Source of the DNA: Taeniopygia guttata
Lineage: Eukaryota; Chordata; Aves; Passeriformes; Estrildidae
Assembly (NCBI RefSeq): GCF_048771995.1
Contig: NC_133044.1
Location: forward strand, 1,198,001-1,262,000
Reading direction: 5' to 3'
Length of the DNA stretch: 64,000 nucleotides
Part shown: positions 42,301-54,300 of the stretch, in pieces
Position numbering within the stretch: the first letter of the stretch is position 1
Layout of the letters: every line of letters begins with the position of its first letter
Program-made: the position numbers and the translations under genes
The notes under the pieces: model-generated
What the model saw: only the letters and a program-made list of their open reading frames with translations
What the model was told of the DNA's origin: nothing
The model's database searches: none

Positions 42301-45300
42301 GCAAGGAGGACTCCGAAGACGCGCTGTCGGTTCAGTTTGACATGAAACTGGCTGATGTGGGAGGAGATCTTAAGCATGTCATGTCTGATAGCTCTTTGGA
42401 TTTGCCAACAGTTAGTGGCCAGCATCCACCAGCAGCAGGTGAGGAACTGGTTAGATTGCTCTGGTAACGTAGGTGGTGCAGATTCCATGTTCTCTGTGCT
42501 CAATTACAGTATTATGCACTCGTCTTTCAGTAGTGGAAGACTCCTCAGTGTGTGTCCCCGCCAGCCACGGCCCCTCAGCAGGCCACCCTTTAGTTTTTGT
42601 CTTAGAAGACTATAAATATAACTAGCTGGAACAGCTTGAACTCCAGGCCAGTTTATTTTTGAGATTTAACATCATCATACCGGTACCTGTTTGCTATTGG
42701 CGCTTAAGGGACTCGAGTGGAAAATATTCCAGTGCAAACAGTGTCATCCCATTTATATCAGCAAGATGATGGCAGAATCTCACTTTAATCTCTTGTTTTC
42801 CACAAAGCATTTGGCTTGGGGACTTCCCCAAGGGTCACTAATTGGGGCTGTAAATGAGAAGCTGACTAATCACCAACACCAGTGTATTCCCCTTACAGTG
42901 GGGCTTTGGGTAGGCAGGATTTTGCAGGACTGCAGTTGTAGAGTGTTTCACACACCTTCCAGTGTTAAATCCCTCGTGGAAATCATTGTGCCAAGGGGCT
43001 GCAAGTGCTGGTCTCATGACTGAGAGCTCTTGGACCTAAATTTAAACCATGGGACTTTCACTTTATCCTTATCAGGTTTCCACCTTCTTTAATTTCCCTT
43101 TATGACAACATTCCTGAGGGAGTGAACTGACCATCTCTGACCTGATCACGTATCATAAAACAAATTTCCCAAGTGTCCTGCTTTTTCTTTTCATATATAC
43201 AGAGGAGATAAGCTGTAGTTAAATGTTCTGTGGCCTTCAACAACACGGGAACCATTACTGTGTTCTAGGACAAGTTTTATGCAGTCAAAGGCTTTTCTGA
43301 ACAAGGGGAACATACAAACTGTAAACGTAAAAGCTCTTGCTGCAAGAATTGGTTATTTCCACATGAAATATTTCTTCCATTTTTTGCAGATATGGGTAGA
43401 GAAAAAAAATACAGTACTGTAATTTTGCATTATATGATATTTTTAAGTAGGGGAGAGAATTAAGTCGGCAACTTCGATGTGGAAGATACTCTCTGACAGG
43501 GTACAAAATATCAGGAATAATTTATTAGCAAAGACATTTAATTTTCATATTACTGCTTGGGGAAACTCCAAGTTGAGTGAGCTGTCAAAACGTAGCACCA
43601 ACAGTGTATTCTTGAATGTTTACTTTGGGTTTGAAAGCACTTTTTCCTAATATTTTTCTAGCCTCTTTTGGTGGTAGTTTGACTTCTGTAGCTCTTTACA
43701 GGACGTGTGATTTTGCCACAGCAATCCCTGATGAATAATTGCTGATTGTGGCAGGAAAGCCTCTTTTTTTGGTTTGTTTAAAGGGGTTAGCCCTTCATGT
43801 GCTTGTTGCTAAACTTTTGAACTCTGAAGTATTAATTAGAAGCTATTTTTATTATACTTAAACAAGTCTGTATTCTCCTATGGTGCCAAGTTAGCTGTTA
43901 TTCCTAAAGGGAGAGTTTTGCTCCATTTAACTCTTTGGATTTGGTGGCAGGACGTGCTCTGGACACTCTGCTACAAACACTCCTGTGCTCACATGTTCCT
44001 TTCTGTGTGTTTGATGCATTTCAAGCTGTGAACTGCTGATGGTCAAGTCCTTTTTTTTTCTTCTTTTTTTTCAGTTTACATTAAGTTTAAAAGCAGATTT
44101 TTTTTCTTTTTTCCTCATCCTTCCCTTTGATCTGTAAATCTAATGTCAGAAAGGGACGGTATCCCTTTGTCACCTCCCTGCTGGGAGATGGGAGATTGTC
44201 CTGGGGAGCTGCAGGTGTGCAAGCCCTGTGTCCCATCTCCAGGGGAGCAGCAGCAGGACAGAGGTGCTGGGAGATGCTTTGGCTTTGTGACGTGCCCACA
44301 CAGAGCTGTTTGTTCCTTGGCTGTGAGCTTTGACATTTGTAGCTTCCAGGTATGGGCAGGTAGGTGCTTGTGCTGGGAATTAGGGAGAAATCCTTGGCTT
44401 GCTTCCCATGCCAGGACCCTGTGGTCTCCTGAGGGGTGAAGGTTTCCAGATTTTCTCTCTCCAAAGGGGATCCAGTCTCTTTAAACTCTTAACTCTCTGT
44501 GTGGAAGGCAGATGTTACTAATGTTGCCTGATTTCTCCTGCATTTACTCCCTATAACCCTTTGAGCACTGGCTGCATGCTGTTAGTTTGGACCAGGCTGC
44601 TGCTTTTACACCAAATTTATGTTTCACTCCGAGCTGAGAGCATTTGAATGGGCACCTGCTCCTGTTGGGTGAACCTGATTTGTTCTTCCTGCCAAAGGCT
44701 GCAGCCAGAGGAGCCCTGCCCCAGGCACCCTCAAAGGGTTATCTGCTGCACTGACACACCTGTAAAGTACCTTTTTCTTTGGCATTACTGGAGATTCTCT
44801 GTATATTTTAATCAACTTCAGGTTTTTTTGCTGCTTTTTCTAATGTCTGATTTCAACTAAACATTTCCTGTGTGAATGTGCCTTTTCAGATCTGCTTTGA
44901 TATCTCTCTTCTGCAAGTATTGACCTGCATGCTTTACTCTGATACCGCCCTTCCGAGCTCCTCTGTATCCCTATCTTTTGTGATCTGTAAGTCCTGCTGT
45001 GTTAATAAATATTATATTGGCATATTTTGAAAACGTGGGGGTGTGTGTGATTTGTTGCAAACTAGCAATGCATCTCTTCTTCCTCAAAAATACAGAGTTT
45101 AAGGCTCTAATATCCCCTTAAGCTGGTGGGTGCCTTTCTCTTGCAGAGCAGGGTGTGGGTGAGCTTCCTTCTCCTCTTCCAGTGCTTTGGCCTCGTTCCC
45201 TGTGACCTCCCGAATCTTTACATATCAACCTAAATAATATTTTTCCAGAGATCTGTGTTGGAGAGGGATGGAGTGGAGGAAATGTGTGGTGGCAGCGTTG

Positions 45301-48300
45301 TTTCTGTGAGTTGGCACTGAAAAACTGTGTTACTGTCTAGACTTTTATGAGTAGAAGCCCACTTAATAATATTCTGATATTTATTTAGCTAATCCAGTGT
45401 GAGTTAACCAGAACCCCAAAGTGAATTTTCCATTTGGGAAGTTCTACCTTTTAAATATTGAAACTTTCAAACATGAATGGCAGCTGCAAAGTTTTGGCAT
45501 GCAATTATGTCACTTCAAATTCCTCCAGCTCCTGAGCCACTGACAGCTTGGGATTAGCATCAAATTAGCAGACAAGGAAAAAAGCTAAAAATAATTGAGA
45601 TGTGGAATAGTTAAAATGTTGTGGGGTTTTGGAGTTGCCACAAGAGCAGGAAGCACAATGTGGCTTTTCTTCTTTACACCAAGCTGGAGATACTTTAAAA
45701 GGGAAAAAAAGAAAAAGGGAGAAAAGCATAACACCCCTCCTTGGTTCTGCAGATCAGTAGGTTGTGCCCAGCCCTAAAGGTTTTTAAACCAAATATATAA
45801 AAATATATATAAAGCTGAGACTTAACTCTGCAGGGCTGGTGCAGCTTGTGTTTGTTCAGCCAGTCATTCCTGGAGGAGGCAGAGGAACGTTCATGGCTGT
45901 ATTTATTACGGTTTTGTCCAGACTGGACAGTCAGCTTGCCTCCCTTGCCCTCATTTGGGTTAATTCTGCACACAGAAGAGCTTATCCACCCTGGTTTATC
46001 CCGGGAAGGCTCTGACAGGGAGGGTGTGGATGTTTGCTGTGGCCTTCCCAAGGGCCTCTGTGGGACTGAGCTCCCAGTGGCAGCTCAGGGGTTTTATTCT
46101 GCTGTGAAACGTTGTTTAGCATGACCGTTCCAAAATAATTAGCAAATCCTGTAATTGCACAAGGTTTTGAGCCTTTTCTCTCCTATTTCCTTACAGTCAG
46201 AGTTCTTGATGGTTTCACCTTAGCTACAGCCATTCTTTAGAGAAAGCAAACGGCAACGATTCCCTTAGTGTTAACTGTTCCAAGCTGAGAAACGGGCTTG
46301 GGGTTTGTGTGTTCTGCAGGCTCCTCTCCCTTCCCGAGGCAGCAGGGAGCAGCTGGTGCTGTCCCCGGGCTGCTCAGGCTGCCGGGGATGTTCCCAGGGT
46401 AACCGCACCCACTGATGCTGCTCTGCTGGGAGCAGAGCTCCACAGCCACCGCCTGCGTCACCCTGACAGCCACAACGTGACACCACAGCTAGGTTCATTC
46501 ATCAGACCTTAATATCCACTGAAATGCAAAACCCTGAAATGCTGGCTGAAAGCCCTACATTTATTCCAGTGTCCCTGAGTTGTCTTTCTCGGTTTTCTTC
46601 AGGTAGTCACTAATGCTGTCAAGGGTTTTCCTTAAATGATTAAACTGTTGACATTGAAGGCTCCAGCTTGCAATTTGCCTCCAGCCATAACTTAATCCTT
46701 GGTAGTTGAAATAAATTATTATAGTTGGCTCAAATCAGGGGTGACAAGTTTTTCTGCAGATGAGATAAGACTGGGAAACTGTTTTTAGCTGTATTTCATC
46801 CTGCTGTATGTCCCTTGCAGCCAGTGCTTTCCCTTGGCTGGCTCCTGCAGGTGCACCTGGTCCCAGGTGATGATCAGACACCTTGGACTTTGGGTTCCAC
46901 ATTCTTACTTTTCATACTTCTCACTACATTGTTCTAGGACTGCTTGAGCTATTAACACTGACTCTGAATGCAGTGTTTTTCCAGCAATATAATATTCCTA
47001 GAAAAAGGTTTATTCAGTGGAATGATCCTTCTGGAATTACCAAAAAAAAAAAAAAAATCAAGTGTACAGAATTGAACCATTACATTTCATCTGAGCCCTT
47101 GCACCTCTTCAGAGGTTTTGTGCCTGCCTGAATTCACACACAGAGAATCTTGACTCTTGGTTTGTGAATAATTAAACTATTGTTCTGCCTCCCCTGCCCT
47201 ATTGATTGCAGGTCAGTTCAGGATTCCCCCTGGAGCCTGCTGCTGTGCCTGAGGCAGGAATGGATCAGCAGTGCCCTGACCTGGGCCTCAAGGATGTGTT
47301 TGCAGCTCAAAATCCTAGCAGTTACCACAGGAGTGGTTCCCGGCGGGATGTGAGTGTGCAGGTCCTGGGTGGGATCACTCCTCCCTGCCTCCCTCTCCCT
47401 CCCAGGGCACCGCTCCGATCTTTGCTGCCTTCTGGAGCCAGCACAGAGTGAAGGGAAGCACAGGTTGCCTGGTAGCTGGTGGTATTTGCAGGATCCCAGG
47501 ATTAATTACAGCTGGCTCACGTGCTGGAGGTGGTTCTACCTCTCTCTTTCATGCAAAGCTTTCATTTCCCTTCTTTAAACAAGAACTTGAGAGCACAGGG
47601 TGTGGTGTGTGGTGATAAATCACCGACCCCTTTCACTCAGAGCCTTCTTTCTGTGCCAGGAGCAGGTGCTTTCATCCCTCTCTGTTTACCCTGCACATCC
47701 ACAGTTCCCGAGGCGATGGAGATCCGTGTGCAGGGGCTCAGCTCCGGGTTTGGGATGCTGCCCAGGACAAGGCGGCTGCAGGAGGGCCCTGGGGAGGGGC
47801 TGGTGCCACTCGCTGTGCCTCGCTGGCCCGTGGCAGTGGCCACTGAGCTGTGCCCTGTGTTGCTGAGGTTTTTCATTAGCCATGTATGTGGGTCATGCCT
47901 GGGAAGCAGCCTGGAGCCTGGCCTGCTCTCCCCCTGCAGTGAGTGAATAAACCACGGCAGAAATGGTTGGTTAGAATGGTTTCATCCTCGGGCTGGTGGC
48001 TGGAGTGCAGGAGGAGGACAGCTGGGGATTCAGCTTGTTCCCACCCTGCTCTGTCAGAGCCCAGGGTGCCAGCCCGTTCCTCCCTTGGTGTTCAGCACCA
48101 CATCTCAGCCCCAGGGAGGCTCAGGGAAAACTTCTGTGCTCTGGCTTTGCTGTTCCTGCAGCTGCTGGACCCCGGGAAATCCAAACTGGCAATTGTTCCT
48201 GCTGGAGAGCAGATGCCAAAAGCAGGGTAGGAGGGCTGGTTTGCTGGGGAGGGGGGCTCATGCCTGAGTGCAAACTGCCCTGCCCTGGCTCCTGTGCCTT

Positions 48301-51300
48301 CACTGGGATCAGTGTCAGTCTGGGAAAAGATCAGTGGGGTGGGAGCAGCCAGAGCCCCCGGGCACTGCAGGCTCTGAGCTCACACCTGCCCCTGGCAGGG
48401 AGAAGAACCTATTGGGCCATGTAATCACCAGGTGGGTATAAATGTTTGGAGCTTTCTGCAAAATAATTGGATTTTCTCTAGACTTAGCTTTTACAAACTA
48501 TTTATTCAGTTAAAACATGATCTCTGCAATATCCCTGTCAGTGCTGGCACCTGGAAGTTTGACGAGTCGGCCGTGCAGCACTGCAGGAGCCCTGATAAGC
48601 TCAAACAGGATTTCTAGGCTTTTTTAGATCGTTGCAGCACATTTTTACATGTTATTTGTATCAAAGCATGAATATAAAATTAAAGTGTATTGATACTTTA
48701 TCAGAGGAATGGAAAAGTCAGCCCAGTCTTCTGTGTGGTTGGATTTGATAAGATGAAATAATGCATTAAAGGTGTTCGAGTTGTAAAATTTATATTTTGA
48801 TTGTAGATACTGCAGCCAGAAAACTCAACTGGTGATCTGTGCAGCCTGGACTGGCCAGAAATTAATTTTTTTTTTAGTGTTTCTTCACTACCACAGTGGT
48901 ACAGTGACTTTCAGCTTAAAATGTAAGACGGCATTCATAGGTCAAGGCTTGCATTCATTGAACAGAGAAATATTTGTATGAAATGCTCAGGTATTTTCCA
49001 GATTATTTTTGTGCAAACTCCAGCTCAATCCTCAGCGAGCCAACAATTCACTGTGTCTGTCCTTGCAGCTCCTCCAGGCTCTCAGCACGTGGCTCTTGGG
49101 CGGTGTGGAGAGTGTAAGGTTTGAGCTTCAGCTCCTAATTGTGGGGGTTTGTTTCAGATGTGGATGACTTAAAGGCTGGCCCGTTTGGAAGCTGCCCCGG
49201 TGGCTCTGCACTCAGCAGCCTGGCGAGCTCCGACTGCTCCGGCTCCGAGCGGGACGAAGGCCAGCAGGGCAAGCGGCTCTCCTGCTCCGCCCAGCCCTCC
49301 AGCGGCTCCTCCGCGGCCACCTCTGTCCTCCAGAAGAAGGAGACCTTCTTTGGCAGCTCAGAAAACATCACCATGACAACAGTTTCCAAAGTGACAACCT
49401 TCTCCAGCGAGGATGCTCTGCAGGATGTTTCCTTCGCAGCCTTCGCCAACTTTAAGGACTCGGGGCCGCTCTCCGGCGGTCCCGGCGACGACGACGTCGG
49501 GGACTTTGGGGGTTTTGCCGGGCTTCCCGCGGATTCTCAGGATGCAGCAGCAGCTGACGCAGCCCTGGGCGCCGATTTCCTCGCTGGGGTCTCCTCTGAG
49601 CTGCGGAGAGAGGCCGCAGATGACTTTGGAGAGTTCCAGAGTGAAAAACCGAAAATCAGCAAGTTTGATTTCTTGGTGGCAACTTCCCAAGGCAAGGTGA
49701 AATCCAGTGAGGAGATGATCAAGAGTGAGCTGGCCACCTTTGACCTGTCTGTGCAAGGTAAGCTGGCCCACGGTGGAGGAACCTCATGATGTGTGCTCAT
49801 CAAAGGCTGATTTTCCTAATTGAATTATAAGTTAGCTAATGGGGATTGTTCCAAAGGCTGCTGGAAATGACCTGAATCTCCTCATTGATTCCTGTGGCAT
49901 TTGGAGCGGGTCTTTTTCTACAAGGAAAATATTTGTTGTGCCAAAAACCCGTAAGAATTGAGGGACTTGGGGAAATCTGCAGCGGTCACTGAGTAAAGAG
50001 AAATATTTGTTTTTCTGGAGGAGCGGGACAACCCTTGCTGCCACTTCATTCATTTTAAACAGCCTGGGTCTTTAGAGTAAAGGAATAACTTTGTACAACC
50101 TGACTTTTTAGGGTCTCATAAGAGGAGCCTGAGCCTGGGGGACAGAGAAATCAGTCGCTCCTCACCTCTGCCAGCCCTGGAGCAGCCCTTCAGGGACCGC
50201 TCCAACACTCTGAGCGAGAAGCCAGCCCTGCCCGTGATCAGGGACAAGTACAAGGACCTCACTGGGGAGGTGGAGGTAAGGAGCTGTCTGGAGCACACCT
50301 CAGCTGGCACTGACATCAGGGGCTTCTGTATCCAGCTCTTTGGGGCTCTGCCTGTTTGGGGATGGCTGTGACTGTGAGGTGTGTCCAGGTGCAGTCAGAT
50401 GTTGTGAGTGGAACCTGGAAGTTCCTTCTCTCACATCTTTAAAGGGAAGTGGGAAAACAGAGAATTTTGTCTGAAACGCACAATCACTTGACTTTGCAGC
50501 TAGGGTTATGACTGGAAATTAGTTACAGTTTAAATCTAATCCCAGCTTTGGCAGAGACTGTTTGCTTTGGGGAATGGCATCACTTTTTGGCTGCGTGGTA
50601 GTTATTTCTCTTGCTCATCCTGAGAAGGGATGGGAAAAGGACTCAGATTTAATTCTGCTAATCCCCATTGCTAGAACTGTAACAAACGTGTCAGCAGGAG
50701 GTGTGTGCAATGAAACCTTTTACCCACCCCTGTACATTCTCCTTTTGAAACTCATTCCCACTCCCAGAAATCACATTTTAGAGTTCAAGTGCATAGAGAG
50801 TCTGGGAAGAATGGGGAGAAATTAGGAACAGATCTGTTAAAAGTTCACACAGCTGATCTGCAAATAGTCTTTTGAAATACCTGTCTGCTGTGTGTGTTGT
50901 GTGGGAGAGAGGGAGAGAACTGTGTGTAGGAACAAGACTGAGCCTGTCCTTCTCTTTGCTCTAGGAGAGCGAGAGGTACGCCTACGAGTGGCAGAGGTGC
51001 CTGGAGAGTGCCCTGCAGGTGAGTGTGGCTGCTCCTCCTCCTCCCTGCCTCACTGTGTTTGAGACCAACAGGCAGAGAAAGTGTGGGAATCAGCCCTGGG
51101 AATTACAGCTTTTAACCCAAAAGCTGCCACCCCCTCAGCTAAACGCCCTACACTATCTCCCTGTCGCTGGGGATTAGTTTGGCTTTTCCCTAAATATTCC
51201 AGATCTCTGGTTAGTGGGGTGGTCCCGTGCTTGGGTGCCCAGTATTGTGTGCTCAGGGCACTGGTACCAGTGCCTGGCTCCTCAGGGCTTCCTGAGGGAC

Positions 51301-54300
51301 AGAACTGTTGGTGTGCTGTGCCCAGGGACCATTTGTGTGCTGCTGGGGATGTTTCACTGCTCATGAACATTTCTTCTTTGCACTTCAGTATTAGAGAGCC
51401 CAAACTGTGAATGCTCTTATTAAATTAGACAGCGAGGCATATATGCTCCTAAAGCTCTTAATTTGGTAATGAAACTACTGGGGGGAATACATTAAGGTTT
51501 TAAATGTTCACACTTTCCCCTGATCTACTTAAGCAGGAGTGTACAAAAATGTGTGATGGAGTGTGGCAATAGTTTCTTTTTTAATTTGCCTCCTTTTCCA
51601 AATAACACTTTCTGCTGGGGGCAATCTTATTTGTAATGATTATTTAAAGATAGAAACCCCATCATTGTATGAAATTCATTCCCACCAGGTCATAAAGAAA
51701 GCAAACGACACCTTAAACGGAATCAGCAGTTCATCTGTTTGCACTGAAGTTATCCAGTCTGCTCAAGGCATGGAATATTTACAGGGTATGTTTTAATTTT
51801 CCACATGCTCTTCACTGAAAGTTCTTCCCTGAAAAACAAGAATATAGAATCACTCTTCCCCAAGTGGCATTATTTTAAATCCTAATCTGTGCCTGCATCT
51901 GAAGAATGAAGAGCTCTTCTGCCAAATAAATGTAACTCCAGCTCTGAAGTGACCCTCCGTGGTCACCCCTCCTGTGCCACTCTGGTTTTGCCATTTCTGA
52001 GTTCAAGGCTGGGGATCCAGTGCATTCTCTGCAATCCTCCCTGTTTTACACCCACAGGGGTTGTTGAAGTCTACAGAGTGACAAAGAGGGTGGAGCTGGG
52101 CATCAAAGCAACTGCTGTTTGCAGTGAGAAGCTGCAGCAGCTGCTGAAGGATATTGATAAAGTCTGGAACAACCTGATCAGCTTCATGTCCCTGGCTGCT
52201 CTAACGGTAAGACCCAAATTAGCTGCCTGGTCACTCAAACAAATGTCATCATTTTATTTAAAGAGGCTTTGCAGGGTGGGCTGAGTTGATTCTTTGTGTT
52301 TCTTGTCTTGGAAAATGGAATTTAACTTATTTGTGAAAGCCAGTTTCAAACCCTCTAAGAAAACTGTTATTTATGCACAAACATGATGTTGTCTTACTTG
52401 TACTTTAATGATTTAGGTGCTATCCTGGGTGTCTGTGGACATCTCCAGTGAGGCCAGTTTAATAAAATCCAAATTAGCCATTTTACAAAGCCAGAATGAC
52501 AAGCACATATCTTGTTTTTAATATTCCTGCAATTGGCTTTAATGCTCACAATTCCATAGCACACAGTGGAGCAACACAGGAACACCTAAACTGCTTTCCC
52601 TTCTCTCTGCATTTGGAAATACCCGAGTTTGTTTTGGTTCCTGCCTGGACTAAACAGCTTTTCCTGCTCTGCACTGCCAGGAAAAGCTCCCAGACAGGCT
52701 GGTGGGAGCTGGAGAACTTTGGGCATGGCTGGGCAAGGGGGACAGGCAGGGATGGTCTGACAGAGGCCCTGTGGAGCAGGAGCATCCCATGGGAAGGCTC
52801 TGCACAGGAGCTGGGGTAGAGGGGGCACACAGAGGAGCAGGACAGACACAAATAGAAGGCAGGAAAAGCACCCTGCCAGTAAATACCTTGTGGGGTTTGT
52901 GTTGCAGGAGATACCATGTGCAAAATCACTTCCTTTAACCATGGAAAAACTCATCATTTTAGAGAGTCACCCATTTTTGTGTGCTTTGTATTGAGTGGCA
53001 CAGTGGATCCTTTGGCTCAGTGCATATCCAAGGAGCCTTCAGCATCAGCACATCCCACCAGGCACCACTCAGCAGATCATTGCCATGGGGTGGTTTCCTC
53101 TGAGCATTTTAATTTGTGGCTTCCTCCTTGCACTGCAGCTGTGCCCACAAAAGGCTTTTCCTTCCCAATAAACATTTATTTATTAGTAAGGCTTGGAATT
53201 CTTGGTTTCTGTTTGAAATACCCATCTTCAGCTCACTGTCATTCCCTGCATCATTCTCAATGATCAGTCCCTTTTATACATCTTTTGCACATTTTAAACC
53301 TCTCCAGGTATTTTGGTGATGTCCTCTGATGCACAGAGCCTGCCATCCTAGGAAATTTGTATCCTCAGCATTTTCCTGCCTGGCAGAGGAAGTTGGTAGA
53401 CCTGGATTCACCTGTTTGAACTCTGGCATTGCTGACAGGAGCAATCCCAAGAGCTGCCAGCATCTTTTCCTGATTTAAAGAGGTGGATTAAAATACAGTT
53501 GTTAAAGTGCTTTTCCTTGGAAGATTACAGGGATTACCTGAAAGTCCAAAGCTTGGCCCCATGTCCTCTGAGCCACAGCAGCTCCTGGCTCGTAGCTGCA
53601 GCTGAGGGTGAAGCACAGCAGGAGCTGCAAGCAGGGACTTTTCACATGCACACAGAGTCCTGTGTGCTGAATTTCCCCATCCCAGGGGCTCCTGACTCTG
53701 GAATTCTCCAGATCCCCCCTGTTCTTGCCTCTCTTCCCCACGGGGTTCACTGGCTTCACACTTCTCTGCTGTTACAGTCACAGATCCTAAATGATGCAGA
53801 GGTGCCAATTAACTGCAGAGAAGGATTCCAGCTCCCAGGCATGGCTTGGAAAGGTTAATTTTATCTTTTAAAGGATTTTGTTACAAGGTAATTTTATGCA
53901 CAGCCTTTTGGTTTTTCACAGCAAATTGCGGAATGACCTTCTCATTTGCTGCACTCTTGCATTTGGTAAACAAATATTAGAGTGCCTTTATTAATTTGAT
54001 TGATCTACTTAGAGATTAAAGGGTGTTTTTTTCAGGATTCCAGCTACTCTCCAGCCATTCAGCAGGGCAGCATGAGCAGCATATCCACAGTGTGGACTGA
54101 GACACACATGGCCTGGGATCACACCATCTTTTAAGCTTCTTGCATTTCTAGTCATTGTTTTTATTTGCATTACTATCTTCAGTACAAAATTTGAACAGAT
54201 TTGTATCATCTTTATGCAGTGTTTTAATTAATCATGTGGTTGAAATGTGAGGTTAAGAACTAGAAAAGTTACCACAATAATTTATTATTTACAGGCTTAT

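Noticed and set aside
47212-47349. Candidate 138-bp cassette exon in SYNRG intron 15 (good acceptor, GTGAGT donor)
   Set aside because: Splicing from exon 15 (phase 1) would hit a stop within about 14 codons; the open frame needs phase 0, and the peptide matches nothing I know.
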